Source: Streptomyces sp. SJL17-4 (GTDB lineage: Bacteria; Actinomycetota; Actinomycetes; Streptomycetales; Streptomycetaceae). From it: DNA of 64,000 nucleotides. The notes under the pieces were generated by a model. It had not been told where the DNA came from. It did not search any database and was given only the letters and a program-made list of their open reading frames with translations. Positions 50,138 through 58,821 of the stretch are shown here, in pieces. The position numbers were made by a program, and so were the translations under genes. Location: positions 6,626,001 through 6,690,000 of the forward strand of contig NZ_CP104578.1 in the NCBI RefSeq assembly GCF_036826855.1, written 5' to 3'. Every line of letters begins with the position of its first letter. The stretch's first letter is position 1.

Positions 50138-52753
50138 GTGCCAGAACTCGTACTGGAATTGAACGGAAGGACCTGGACGCTCGATCCGTCCAGGTCGTAC
50201 ACCCTGGGCCGCGACCCGCAGGGCGACCTGGTCATCGATGACGCCAGGGTCTCGTGGCGCCACGCCACCATCAGCTGGGGCGGCCGGAGTTGGGTCATCG
50301 AGGACCACGGCTCGACCAACGGCACGTTCCTGCAGGGGCAGCGGATCCACCAGGTGGAGATCGGCCCCGGCTCGGCCGTCCACCTCGGCAACGCCACCGA
50401 CGGCCCGAGGCTGAATCTCGCCGCCGTCGGCGCGGCCGGCGCATCTCAGCAGCAGGCCCCGCACCAGCAGGCCCCGCACCAGCAGGCTCCGGCCCACGCC
50501 CAGCAGGCCCCTGCCCACCAGGCCGCCGCGGCCCAGGCCGACTGGGCCACGCACCAGGCGCCGCCGCAGCAGAACTGGCAGCAGCAGGCCCAGCCGCCCG
50601 CCCACCAACAGGTCCCGCACCAGCAGGGCCCTGGCGGCCACCAGGGCCCCGTCGGCCACCCGGGCCAGGGCGGCCCCGTCGAGCAGCTCGCGCAGAAGGT
50701 TCCCGCCGCCGGCGGAGCCGGGGGTGCCTCCTCGGCGTACGCCGACCGCAGCCCCACCACGTTCCACCAGCTGGCCCTCGGCCACGTCATGCGCATCGGC
50801 CGTGCCCTCGAGAACGAGCTGGTCGTCTCCGACCTCCAGGTCTCGCGGCACCACGCCGAGTTCCACGCGACGCCCGACGGACGCTTCGAGATCCGCGACC
50901 TCGGCTCGCACAACGGCACGTACGTCAACGGTCAGCCGATCACCAAGGGCGGCACCGCCCTCCTCGGCCCCCAGGACATCGTCGGCGTCGGCCACTCGAC
51001 GTTCCGGCTCGTCGGCGGCCAGCTGGAAGAGTTCGTCGACACCGGCTCCGTCTCCTTCTCGGCCCGCCACCTCACGGTCACGGTCGACGGCGGCAAGCAG
51101 ATCCTCAAGGACGTCTCCTTCGGCGTCCCCGAGAAGTCGCTGATCGGTGTCATCGGCCCGTCCGGCTCCGGAAAGTCCACGCTGCTCAAGGCGCTGACCG
51201 GCTACCGCCCGGCCAACGAGGGCGACGTCCTCTACGACAACCGGAGCCTCTACAAGCAGTTCGCCGAGCTGCGCCAGCGCATCGGTCTGGTCCCGCAGGA
51301 CGACATCCTGCACAAGGAGCTGACCGTCCAGAAGGCGCTGCGCTACGCCGCCAAGCTCCGCTTCCCCGGCGACACCGCCGAGTCCGAGCGCGAGGCCCGC
51401 ATCGGCGAGGTGCTGCGCGAGCTCAAGCTCGACATCCACAAGGAGAAGAAGGTCACCTCCCTCTCCGGTGGTCAGCGCAAGCGCGTCTCGGTCGCCCTGG
51501 AGCTCCTCACCAAGCCGTCGCTGATCTTCCTGGACGAGCCGACCTCCGGCCTCGACCCGGGCATGGACCGCGATGTCATGCAGCTGCTCCGCGGCCTCGC
51601 CGACGACGGCCGCACGGTCCTCGTCGTCACCCACTCGGTGGCCGAGCTGGGCCTCTGCGACAAGCTGCTCGTCATGGCCCCCGGCGGCTCGGTGGCGTAC
51701 TTCGGCCCGCCGGACGAGGCGCTGAACTTCTTCGGCTACTCCACGTGGGCCGATGTCTTCTCCGCCTTCGAGAACTACCGCGACTACGACTGGGCGGGCC
51801 GCTGGAAGGGCTCGCAGCACTACCAGCTGTACGCCGCCGACATCGACGCCGTCGCCGCGCAGCCCGTCCAGATGCCGCAGCAGGCGATGGCCAGGCCGCC
51901 GAAGCCGCAGGGCTGGGGCTCCCAGCTGTGGACGCTGATCCGCCGCTACGTCTCCGTGATCGCCTCCGACAAGGGCTTCATGGCCCTGATGGTGATCCTG
52001 CCGGCGGTCCTCGGAGCGGTGTCCGTCGTCATCCCCGCCGACTTCGGCCTCGGCAAGCCCACGCCCCCGTCCCGGTTCAACGGCGACGCCGGCACGATCA
52101 TGCTGATCCTCGCGGTCGGCATGTGCTTCAGCGGCGCGGCCAACTCGGTCCGTGAGCTGATCAAGGAACGGGTCATCTACGAGCGGGAGCGTGCCGTCGG
52201 CCTGTCCCGCTCCGCGTACCTGATGTCCAAGGTCATCGTCCTCGGCGTGATCACGGCCTTCCAGGGCGTGATCATCTGCGGTATCGGCTTCTCCACGCGC
52301 GCGCTGCCCGAAGAGGGCCTGTTCATGCCGCCGGCCGTCGAGCTGTGCATCCAGGTCATCGGGCTCGGCCTGACCTCGATGATGGTCGGCCTGGTCATCT
52401 CCGCGCTGGTGAAGACCGCCGAGAAGACCATGCCGCTGCTGGTCATGTTCGCGATCATCCAGGTCGTGTTCACCGGCATCCTCTTCCAGGTGTACGACTC
52501 GCCCGGCCTGGAGCAGTTCGCCTGGCTCATGCCCTCCCGCTGGGGCATCGCCGGCGCCGGCGCCACCCTGGACCTGGCACACCTGATGCCGCCGTGGGAC
52601 CACAAGAACCCCACGAACACCGACCCGCTCTGGGAGCACACGGTCGCACAGTGGAGCCTCGACCTCGGCATCCAGCTGGCCATGGCGGCCATCTGCTGCG
52701 TCGCCGTGGCGCGACTGCTGCGCCGCCACGAGCCCGAGGTCATGCGCAAGTGA
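50138..52753 (+). CDS. Double-FHA ABC exporter with ABC2 membrane domain (Rv1747-like)
   Basis: An 871-residue ABCG-type half transporter with regulatory domains. FHA1 (residues about 1-85) has YTLGRDPQGD, SWRHA and GSTNGT; a Gln/His/Ala/Pro-rich linker (residues 105-190, APHQQ repeats) follows; FHA2 (about 205-290) has MRIGRALENE, SRHHAEF and GSHNGT. The ATPase has GPSGSGKSTLL, LSGGQRKRVSVALELL and LIFLDEPTSGLD; the C-terminal 290 residues are an ABC2 membrane domain of six helices. The layout equals mycobacterial Rv1747, an exporter bound through FHA to a Ser/Thr kinase. No kinase is adjacent. The GTG at 50138 begins the FHA strand; GTG 50126 is an alternative. Confidence 0.9.
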   Translation: MPELVLELNGRTWTLDPSRSYTLGRDPQGDLVIDDARVSWRHATISWGGRSWVIEDHGSTNGTFLQGQRIHQVEIGPGSAVHLGNATDGPRLNLAAVGAAGASQQQAPHQQAPHQQAPAHAQQAPAHQAAAAQADWATHQAPPQQNWQQQAQPPAHQQVPHQQGPGGHQGPVGHPGQGGPVEQLAQKVPAAGGAGGASSAYADRSPTTFHQLALGHVMRIGRALENELVVSDLQVSRHHAEFHATPDGRFEIRDLGSHNGTYVNGQPITKGGTALLGPQDIVGVGHSTFRLVGGQLEEFVDTGSVSFSARHLTVTVDGGKQILKDVSFGVPEKSLIGVIGPSGSGKSTLLKALTGYRPANEGDVLYDNRSLYKQFAELRQRIGLVPQDDILHKELTVQKALRYAAKLRFPGDTAESEREARIGEVLRELKLDIHKEKKVTSLSGGQRKRVSVALELLTKPSLIFLDEPTSGLDPGMDRDVMQLLRGLADDGRTVLVVTHSVAELGLCDKLLVMAPGGSVAYFGPPDEALNFFGYSTWADVFSAFENYRDYDWAGRWKGSQHYQLYAADIDAVAAQPVQMPQQAMARPPKPQGWGSQLWTLIRRYVSVIASDKGFMALMVILPAVLGAVSVVIPADFGLGKPTPPSRFNGDAGTIMLILAVGMCFSGAANSVRELIKERVIYERERAVGLSRSAYLMSKVIVLGVITAFQGVIICGIGFSTRALPEEGLFMPPAVELCIQVIGLGLTSMMVGLVISALVKTAEKTMPLLVMFAIIQVVFTGILFQVYDSPGLEQFAWLMPSRWGIAGAGATLDLAHLMPPWDHKNPTNTDPLWEHTVAQWSLDLGIQLAMAAICCVAVARLLRRHEPEVMRK

Positions 52754-52768
52754 TCGACTGAACGACCG

Positions 52769-52820
52769 GTACGCCGAAGGGCGGCACCCCCAGTGCGGGG
52801 GGTGCCGCCCTTCGGCGTAC
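52769..52820. terminator. Perfect 23-bp hairpin, bidirectional terminator
   Basis: A 23-bp perfect inverted repeat (arms 52769-52791 and 52798-52820, beginning GTACGCCGAAGGGCGGCA) with a six-base loop lies between the converging exporter and transglycosylase genes, 16 bases after the first stop. It can end both transcripts. Confidence 0.82.
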
Positions 52821-52839
52821 GACAGCGGACCGAGTGCGA

Positions 52840-53622
52840 TCAGTACGCGCTGTTGACGTTGTCGATCGAGCCGTAGCGGTCGGCCGCGTAGTTGGCGGCG
52901 GCGACGAGGTTGGCGACCGGGTCGTACTGGTCGAACTTGGTGCCGGGGATGTGGTAGGCCTTGAAGGTCGGGTAGATGACCTGCAGCAGGCCCTTCGACG
53001 GGACGCCGTTGATGGCGTTGATGTCCCAGTTGTTGATGGCCCGCGGGTTGCCGCTGGACTCACGCATGATGTTCTTGTGCAGGCCGTTGTACGTGCCCGG
53101 GATGTTGTGCTTGTCCATGATGAACAGCGCCTCGCGGATCCAGCCGTCGAGGTTGTTCGCGAAGACCGGGGTACGGGCGACGGAACGGCTCGCGGCCGCC
53201 TTCTCCGCGGCGCGCTTCTTCGCGTCGGCCTTCGCCTTCGCCGCGGCCTTGGCCTTGGCGTCCGCCTTCGCCTTCGCAGCGGCCTTGGCCTGCGCGTCGG
53301 CCTTCGCCTTGGCCGCCGCGGCGGCCTTCGCCTTGGCGTCGGCCTTGGCCTTCGCCTCGGCCGCCTGCTTGGCCTGGAGGCCGACGGTGGTGTGCTGCTC
53401 GGTCACGCTGGCGGCCAGGGCCTTCGCCTGCGGGCTGCTCGCGTCGTACGACCAGGCCACCTGCTGCGTACCGGAAAGAGCCTGGGGCTCGGTCTCGGTG
53501 GAGCCGTTGCCGGGGACCAGGGAGAGGGTGAGCGCGGCGGCGCCCAGAGCGGCGACGCCGGCGATCGTGGCCTTGTGGGTCTTCTTCAGACCACGACTGT
53601 GGCCAGGGGTGTTCGCAGACAT
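52840..53622 (-). CDS. Secreted lytic transglycosylase (SLT) with Ala/Lys coiled coil
   Basis: A 260-residue exported protein. The N-terminus (KKTHKATIAGVAALGAAALTLSLV) is a signal-like segment, residues 85-145 form an alanine/lysine coiled coil built of KAKADAKAKAA-type units, and the C-terminal 110 residues form an SLT lysozyme-like domain with catalytic Glu in NIMRESSGNPRAINNWD (near residue 188), GLLQVIYPTF and ANYAADRYGS. It cleaves peptidoglycan and is likely active at growth or spore germination. It stands alone, convergent with the exporter. Confidence 0.88.
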   Translation of the reverse strand: MSANTPGHSRGLKKTHKATIAGVAALGAAALTLSLVPGNGSTETEPQALSGTQQVAWSYDASSPQAKALAASVTEQHTTVGLQAKQAAEAKAKADAKAKAAAAAKAKADAQAKAAAKAKADAKAKAAAKAKADAKKRAAEKAAASRSVARTPVFANNLDGWIREALFIMDKHNIPGTYNGLHKNIMRESSGNPRAINNWDINAINGVPSKGLLQVIYPTFKAYHIPGTKFDQYDPVANLVAAANYAADRYGSIDNVNSAY

Positions 53623-54064
53623 AACGGACTACCTCTTCGAATCGCTGGGGGTCGTCGCTCGCCGGGATGGCGGTGCGCCTGCTTCGGCGGCGACGGGGGC
53701 AATTCTTAGCGGCAGCAAAATCCCGTGGCAAAGGTGTGACGTACGATCCCGGGTAGTGGATCAGGGCCTCGTGCACGAGCCACGGAAGCGCCCTTATGTC
53801 GGGCTCACCCCACCCTGACCCGCCCTCCGGGAGTCCACTAGGGGGCTTCGTAAGTGACGTGGGTCCTATGCGCGGGCTCACATCGGGCACGTAACGAACT
53901 CACCAGGCGTTGCGTGAGCAATGCGCACAGTGAGCCCACGGAGAGTCCCCTCCTCCTGGGGGAGGACAAGGGCCCCCGGGCCGTACGACCTAGGTCCCCG
54001 GTCCCCCTCCTTCGCGGTCTCCGGACGGATACGGACCGTCACGGCCCGCCGGTACGGTGAACAC
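53623..54064. other. Intergenic region between divergent transglycosylase and histidine kinase genes
   Basis: This 442-bp region should hold the 5' untranslated region and promoter of the transglycosylase gene on the minus strand and the promoter of the kinase gene on the plus strand. I looked for a cyclic di-AMP riboswitch, common before such cell-wall enzymes in Streptomyces, but found no convincing motif. TACGGT (54053-54058) lies six bases before the kinase ATG and could be its -10 box. I see no tRNA or repeats. Confidence 0.5.
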
Positions 54065-55210
54065 ATGAGCCATCGACCGAGCTCCGGCCTGGCCGCCGTG
54101 AGCACCGCCCTCCTGGCCATGAGCCGCCATCTGGAGGTCCGCGACGTCCTCAAGACGATCGTCGCCTCCGCCCGCGAGCTGCTCGACGCCGAGTACGCGG
54201 CCCTGGGCGTCCCCGACGACCACGGCGGCTTCGCCCAGTTCGTCGTCGACGGAGTCAGCGACGAACAGTGGAAGGCGATCGGCCCGCTGCCCCGGCAGCA
54301 CGGCATCCTCGCCGCGATGCTCCACAAGGCGGAGCCCGAGCGACTCGCCGACGTCCGCGAGGACCCCCGCTTCGGGGGCTGGCCGGAGGCCCACCCCGAA
54401 CTCTCCGACTTCCTCGGCCTCCCCGTCAGGGACGGCGACGAGACCCTCGGCGCCCTCTTCCTCGCCAACAAGCGCTGCCCGCGGGAGAACGGCGGCTGCG
54501 GCTTCACCGCCGAGGACGAGGAACTCCTCTCGATCCTGGCCCAGCACGCGGCCATCGCCCTCACCAACGCCCGGCTGTACGAGCGCAGCCGCGAGCTCAC
54601 CATCGCCGAGGAGCGCTCCCGCCTCGCCCACGAGCTGCACGACGCCGTCAGCCAGAAGCTCTTCTCGCTCCGGCTGACCGCCCAGGCCGCCGCCGCGCTC
54701 GTCGACCGCGACCCCGCCCGCGCCAAGGGCGAGCTCCAGCAGGTCGCCGTTCTGGCCGCCGAGGCCGCCGACGAGCTGCGCGCCGCCGTCGTCGAGCTCC
54801 GCCCCGCCGCCCTCGACGAGGACGGCCTCGTCCACACCCTCCGTACCCACATCCAGGTCCTGGACCGCGCCCACACCGCCCGGGTCACCTTCGAGAGCCC
54901 CGGGACGCGCGCGCTGCCGGCGGCGCAGGAGGAAGCGGTGCTCCGGGTCGCCCAGGAGGCCCTGCACAACGCCCTGCGGCACGCGGACGCGGCGCTCGTC
55001 ACGGTCTCCCTCACCCGCGCCGGCCAGGGCGCGCGGCTCACCGTCACCGACGACGGCAAGGGCTTCGACCCGCGTACGGTCCGCAGTGCGGGGCGCCACC
55101 TCGGCCTGGTCTCCATGCGGGACCGGGCGGGCGGCGTCGGCGGATCGCTCACCGTGACCTCGGCCCCGGGCGAGGGCACCACGATCGAGATGGAGGTTCC
55201 CGGTGGCTGA
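54065..55210 (+). CDS. GAF-domain sensor histidine kinase (NarL-type partner)
   Basis: A 381-residue cytoplasmic sensor kinase with no membrane segment. An N-terminal GAF domain (about residues 20-165, with LLDAEYAALGVPD and FLGLPVRDGDETLGALFLANKR) precedes the HisKA_3 dimerisation domain, ERSRLAHELHDAVSQKLFSL, in which the phosphorylated His is near residue 192; the ATPase domain has EALHNALRHA, TVTDDGKGFDP and GLVSMRDRAGGVGG. ATG 54065 is chosen: the GGTGA upstream is a short ribosome binding site, and TACGGT six bases away also allows a leaderless start. The response regulator gene overlaps it by eight bases. Ligand unknown. Confidence 0.92.
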   Translation: MSHRPSSGLAAVSTALLAMSRHLEVRDVLKTIVASARELLDAEYAALGVPDDHGGFAQFVVDGVSDEQWKAIGPLPRQHGILAAMLHKAEPERLADVREDPRFGGWPEAHPELSDFLGLPVRDGDETLGALFLANKRCPRENGGCGFTAEDEELLSILAQHAAIALTNARLYERSRELTIAEERSRLAHELHDAVSQKLFSLRLTAQAAAALVDRDPARAKGELQQVAVLAAEAADELRAAVVELRPAALDEDGLVHTLRTHIQVLDRAHTARVTFESPGTRALPAAQEEAVLRVAQEALHNALRHADAALVTVSLTRAGQGARLTVTDDGKGFDPRTVRSAGRHLGLVSMRDRAGGVGGSLTVTSAPGEGTTIEMEVPGG

Positions 55211-55847
55211 CAAGCAGATCCGTGTCCTGCTGGTCGACGACCACCAGGTCGTCCGCAGAGGCCTGCGCACCTTTCTGGAGGTGCAGGACGACATAGAGGT
55301 GGTGGGGGAGGCCTCCGACGGCGCCGAGGGCGTCGCGCGCGCCGAGGAGCTCCGCCCCGACGTGGTCCTCATGGACGTGAAGATGCCGGGGACGGACGGC
55401 ATCGAGGCGCTGAAGCGGCTCCGCGAGCTGGACAACCCGGCGAGGGTCCTGATCGTCACCAGCTTCACCGAACAGCGCACGGTGGTCCCCGCGCTCCGCG
55501 CCGGCGCCTCCGGCTACGTCTACAAGGACATCGACCCCGACGCGCTGGCCGGCGCGATCCGCTCCGTCCACGCCGGGCACATCCTGCTCCAGCCCGAGGT
55601 CGCGGGCGCGCTCCTCGCCCAGGACGACTCCCACGGGGGCACGGGACGCGGATCGACCCTCACGGAGCGGGAGCGCGAGGTACTGGGCCTGATCGCGGAC
55701 GGCCGTTCGAACCGCGAGATCGCCCGCGCGCTCGTCCTCTCGGAGAAGACGGTGAAGACGCACGTCTCGAACATCCTGATGAAGCTCGACCTCGCGGACC
55801 GCACCCAGGCGGCCCTCTGGGCGGTCCGCCACGGCCTCACCAACTGA
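55203..55847 (+). CDS. LuxR/NarL-family response regulator
   Basis: A 214-residue response regulator, partner of the overlapping kinase. The receiver domain has the acidic pair D12-D13 (LLVDDHQV), the phosphorylated Asp58 (VLMDVKMPG) and the lysine of YVYKDID; the C-terminal NarL-type winged helix reads LTEREREVLGLIADGRSNREIARALVLSEKTVKTHVSNI. GTG 55203 starts inside the kinase gene, giving an eight-base overlap, so both are coexpressed. It lies directly before chpE, so it may control that gene or the export system, but no evidence is visible. Confidence 0.92.
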   Translation: MADKQIRVLLVDDHQVVRRGLRTFLEVQDDIEVVGEASDGAEGVARAEELRPDVVLMDVKMPGTDGIEALKRLRELDNPARVLIVTSFTEQRTVVPALRAGASGYVYKDIDPDALAGAIRSVHAGHILLQPEVAGALLAQDDSHGGTGRGSTLTEREREVLGLIADGRSNREIARALVLSEKTVKTHVSNILMKLDLADRTQAALWAVRHGLTN

Positions 55848-55987
55848 CGCGTGCGCCCCCCGTGCGCCGGGCGCACGACCGTTCTGTCCTTCATACCGTC
55901 GTGTGTATGTCCCCCGTTCGGCGCAACCTGACGGGGGGTGCCGCGTTCTCCATGGCGTGCTGCGGCTGACCGGCCGCAGCGATGACC

Positions 55988-55993
55988 AGGAGG
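55988..55993 (+). promoter_or_regulatory. Shine-Dalgarno sequence that decides the chpE start
   Basis: AGGAGG abuts an in-frame ATG at 55994 with no spacer, so that codon cannot be the start. It is about ten bases before the GTG at 56003, which also begins the sequence typical of chaplins. Confidence 0.7.
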
Positions 55994-56002
55994 ATGTACC
56001 AA

Positions 56003-56245
56003 GTGAAGAACCTCAAGAAGGCCGCTGCCCTCACCATGGTCGCCGGTGGCATCGTCGCCGCCGGTGCGGGTGTCGCCTCCGCCCACGGCGCCGAGGCCAC
56101 GGGCAAGGCCCTCAACTCGCCGGGCGTCGCGTCCGGCAACCTGGTGCAGGTCCCGGTCCACGTCCCCGTGAACGTCTCCGGCAACACGGTCAACGTGATC
56201 GGCCTGCTCAACCCGGCCTTCGGCAACCACGCCGTCAACGGCTGA
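56003..56245 (+). CDS. chpE: Short chaplin ChpE
   Basis: An 80-residue secreted chaplin, a surface-active amyloid protein that coats aerial hyphae and spores. A signal peptide (KNLKKAAALTMVAGGIVAAGAGVASA) is followed by one chaplin domain with GKALNSPGVASGNLVQVPV, HVPVNVSGNTVNVIG and LNPAFGNHAVNG. There is no sortase motif, so it is a short chaplin, and it has no Cys residues; both features mark ChpE among chaplins. GTG 56003 is favoured over the ATG at 55994 because AGGAGG abuts that ATG. It follows the response regulator and ends at a strong hairpin. Confidence 0.93.
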   Translation: MKNLKKAAALTMVAGGIVAAGAGVASAHGAEATGKALNSPGVASGNLVQVPVHVPVNVSGNTVNVIGLLNPAFGNHAVNG

Positions 56246-56260
56246 TCGCCCCCAGAACAA

Positions 56261-56291
56261 CCGGCCCCCGGACGATCCCCCCGGGGGCCGG
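56261..56291 (+). terminator. Terminator of chpE
   Basis: CCGGCCCCCGG and CCGGGGGCCGG form a perfect 11-bp stem with a nine-base loop, 15 bases after the chpE stop, followed by a pyrimidine-rich stretch. Confidence 0.8.
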
Positions 56292-56467
56292 CCCCTTTCC
56301 CCCGTTGCGGGCAATCGTTCCGCAGGGCGGAACGGGTGGGCACAACCCCCCAGGGCGCCGCCCGCTCCCCGCACCTCCGCCCCAGGACCCGTAAGCCCTG
56401 TACGCGGCGACCCGCGCCCGTCGCCCCGGCGCACCGAGCCGCACCGTGGTGCCGAGGCCGTTCCGGC

Positions 56468-57265
56468 TCAGAACCCCCGATCCCGCTCCCGCTCCCGTTC
56501 CTCCACATACGCGTTGTACGCCGCCACCTGCGCCCGTCGCGCCACCCGCTCCACCGGCCGCAGCGCAGCCCCCCGCGCCGCCATCTCCGAGGCGCTCACC
56601 GCGCCCCCGTGCCCGTGGTCGTACGCCAGGTCCACCAGCAGGCCCACCCGCTGCGCCAGTTCCAGGACCCGCACCGCCCGCGGCGGGTAGCCCGGGGCGA
56701 GGACCTCGCGGCCCACCTCCGCCCGCGCCCGGTACGCCTCGCGGGCCGCGTCCGCCGCCGGGCCCGAGGCCGCCACGTCCAGCCGGGTCAGGACCGACGT
56801 CGCGTCCCGCAGGGCCTCCGCCAGCTCCCGCTCGGCCTCGCCGAGCGACGGCACGTCCGCCGGCGGCGCCTCCCGCACCGCGAGACAGCGCCAGACCACC
56901 TCCACATGGACGTCACCCACCGGCCCCGCCTCCGACACCTCCGGCACGAGGCCGTACGGAGCGCCGTGGCCCACCACCGCCTCCTCCGCCTCCAACGCGC
57001 GCGCGTTGAAGTCCGGCGGCCCGCTCAGCCCCAGCGGATGCCCCGGCGCGGGCAGCGCCACCCGCCACCCGGTCACCCCGAGCCGCCGCAGCCGGCCCAG
57101 CGCCAGCGTCAGCCCCACCGGCCGCGCCTCACCCGGCAGCCCCTCCACGCGGTGCACCGCGTCCTCCCCGACAATGGCCAGCGCCGCCTCGTCCGGCGAC
57201 ACCGCCCCGGCCAGCAGGGCATTGCCCCAAGCGGCCAGGCGTCCTGAGCGTGGTTCCGAAAGCAT
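56468..57265 (-). CDS. Conserved hypothetical protein, 265 residues
   Basis: A 265-residue soluble protein, mostly helical, with many Ala, Glu and Arg residues. The first half has SPDEAALAIVGEDAVHRVEG and LGRLRRLGVTGWRVALPAPGHPLGL; the second half has a long heptad-like region (ERELAEALRDATSVLTRL onwards). I recognise it as typical of Streptomyces but with no assigned function; there is no signal peptide or membrane helix. It is divergent from the ABC ATPase gene by 157 bases. Confidence 0.8.
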   Translation of the reverse strand: MLSEPRSGRLAAWGNALLAGAVSPDEAALAIVGEDAVHRVEGLPGEARPVGLTLALGRLRRLGVTGWRVALPAPGHPLGLSGPPDFNARALEAEEAVVGHGAPYGLVPEVSEAGPVGDVHVEVVWRCLAVREAPPADVPSLGEAERELAEALRDATSVLTRLDVAASGPAADAAREAYRARAEVGREVLAPGYPPRAVRVLELAQRVGLLVDLAYDHGHGGAVSASEMAARGAALRPVERVARRAQVAAYNAYVEERERERDRGF

Positions 57266-57422
57266 TCCCCAAGACTAGGGGGAGTCCTGGGCGCACCGGG
57301 GGACTCAAAGGAAGCCCTAGGGACGGGCCCGCTCCGTCGATAACGTAGGTTTTCCCCTGGACGCCGCGCCCACCGGCGCAAGGCGACGACACGACTCGAC
57401 CGCAAGGGGAGACAACGCGCTC

Positions 57423-58220
57423 ATGAGCGATGTACTGGAGCTGGTGGACGTATCCGTGGTCCGCGACGGACGGGCTCTGGTGGACGAGGTCTCCTGGTCG
57501 GTCAAGGAGGGCGAGCGCTGGGTGATCCTCGGACCCAACGGCGCCGGCAAGACCACCCTTCTGAACATCGCCTCCAGCTACCTCTTCCCCACCAAGGGCA
57601 CCGCCGACATCCTCGGCGAGCGTCTCGGCGGCGTCGGCACCGACGTGTTCGAGCTCCGTCCCCGCATCGGCATGGCCGGCATCGCCATGGCGGAGAAGCT
57701 CCCCAAGCGCCAGACCGTCCTGCAGACCGTCCTCACCGCCGCGTACGGCATGACCGCCACCTGGCACGAGGACTACGACCCGGTCGACGAGCAGCGCGCC
57801 AAGGCCTTCCTCGACCGCCTCGGCATGAACGAGTACCTGGACCGGAAGTTCGGCACCCTCTCCGAGGGCGAGCGCAAGCGCACCCTGATCGCCCGCGCCA
57901 TGATGACCGACCCCGAGCTCCTCCTCCTCGACGAGCCCGCCGCCGGACTCGACCTCGGCGGCCGCGAGGACCTCGTCCGCCGCCTCGGCCGCCTCGCCCG
58001 CGACCCGTACGCCCCCTCCATGATCATGGTCACCCACCACGTCGAGGAGATCGCGCCCGGCTTCACCCACGTCCTGATGATCCGTCAGGGCAAGGTCCTC
58101 GCCGCGGGCCCGGTGGAGATGGAACTGACCTCCCGCAACCTCTCGCACTGCTTCGGCCTGCCGCTCGTCGTCGAGCGGGTCGGCGACCGCTGGACCGCCC
58201 ACGGACTGCCCCTGAAGTAA
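57423..58220 (+). CDS. ABC transporter ATP-binding protein without adjacent permease
   Basis: A 265-residue single ABC ATPase. Walker A is GPNGAGKTTLLN (near residue 38), signature LSEGERKRT (near 150) and Walker B LLLLDEPAAGLD, followed by the H-loop VTHHVEEIAPG. Similar proteins (ModF/YbbL-like) often lack a linked permease, as here; the next gene encodes an NfeD protein. The partner is unknown. The ATG is about 11 bases after AAGGGGAG. Confidence 0.87.
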   Translation: MSDVLELVDVSVVRDGRALVDEVSWSVKEGERWVILGPNGAGKTTLLNIASSYLFPTKGTADILGERLGGVGTDVFELRPRIGMAGIAMAEKLPKRQTVLQTVLTAAYGMTATWHEDYDPVDEQRAKAFLDRLGMNEYLDRKFGTLSEGERKRTLIARAMMTDPELLLLDEPAAGLDLGGREDLVRRLGRLARDPYAPSMIMVTHHVEEIAPGFTHVLMIRQGKVLAAGPVEMELTSRNLSHCFGLPLVVERVGDRWTAHGLPLK

Positions 58221-58284
58221 GCGGCCGGAGCGCCGGCGTCCCGCACAGCCGCCCGCGCCCTGTCCCGGAGCACCCCACCCGCCC

Positions 58285-58299
58285 TACCATGACCATGTG
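58285..58299 (+). promoter_or_regulatory. Possible -10 box for a leaderless nfeD message
   Basis: TACCAT (58285-58290) is followed by six bases and the GTG at 58297, with no Shine-Dalgarno sequence. This is the geometry of leaderless transcripts. Confidence 0.45.
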
Positions 58300-58728
58300 G
58301 ACATCGACGCATGGGTCTGGTGGCTGATCGGCGCGGTGGGGCTCGGCATTCCGCTGGTCCTGACCGCGATGCCCGAATTCGGCATGTTCTCCGTCGGCGC
58401 GATCGCGGGGGCGGTGACCGCGGCCCTCGGCTTCGGCGTCGTCGCCCAGGTTCTCGTCTTCGTCGTCGTCTCCGTGGCGCTCGTGGCGGTGGTGCGCCCG
58501 ATCGCCGCACGTCACCGCGACGGAAGACCCCAAGTGGCCAGCGGAGTCGACGCCCTGAAGGGGCGTCAGGCGGTGGTCCTGGAACGGGTCGACGGCAGCG
58601 GCGCCGGCAGGATCAAGCTCGCGGGGGAGATCTGGTCCGCCCGCGCACTCGACACCGGACAGACCTTCGAACCGGGCGAACAGGTCGATGTCGTGGACAT
58701 CGACGGGGCGACCGCCGTCGTCATGTGA
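58297..58728 (+). CDS. NfeD family membrane protein
   Basis: A 143-residue NfeD protein with three membrane helices (WVWWLIGAVGLGIPLVLTA, MFSVGAIAGAVTAALGFG, VAQVLVFVVVSVALVAVV) and a C-terminal OB-like domain (LKGRQAVVLERVDGSGAGRIKLAGEIWSARA). NfeD proteins pair with SPFH-domain proteins, and the gene for one follows at 58822. The GTG start may be leaderless. It probably acts with the SPFH protein in membrane quality control or microdomains. Confidence 0.9.
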   Translation: MDIDAWVWWLIGAVGLGIPLVLTAMPEFGMFSVGAIAGAVTAALGFGVVAQVLVFVVVSVALVAVVRPIAARHRDGRPQVASGVDALKGRQAVVLERVDGSGAGRIKLAGEIWSARALDTGQTFEPGEQVDVVDIDGATAVVM

Positions 58729-58821
58729 CCGAACCTCACCCATGACGCTCCGCCATCTGGGAAACTCGATCATCGAAAGCGATCCGGCAGTCAACCGGCA
58801 GCGAAGGGCACGGGGAACACG

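Noticed and set aside
49901..52729. 942-residue minus-strand frame across the FHA exporter gene
   Set aside because: The plus strand has FHA, ABC and ABC2 motifs in full. The minus frame has no ribosome binding site and a low-complexity composition.
53170..53360. Short DNA repeats in the transglycosylase gene as a CRISPR array
   Set aside because: The repeats are codon-level Ala-Lys units in a coding frame, without spacers or cas genes.
53623..53880. Cyclic di-AMP (ydaO) riboswitch upstream of the transglycosylase gene
   Set aside because: I could not find the conserved motif set on the minus strand, so the region is given only as a 5' leader.
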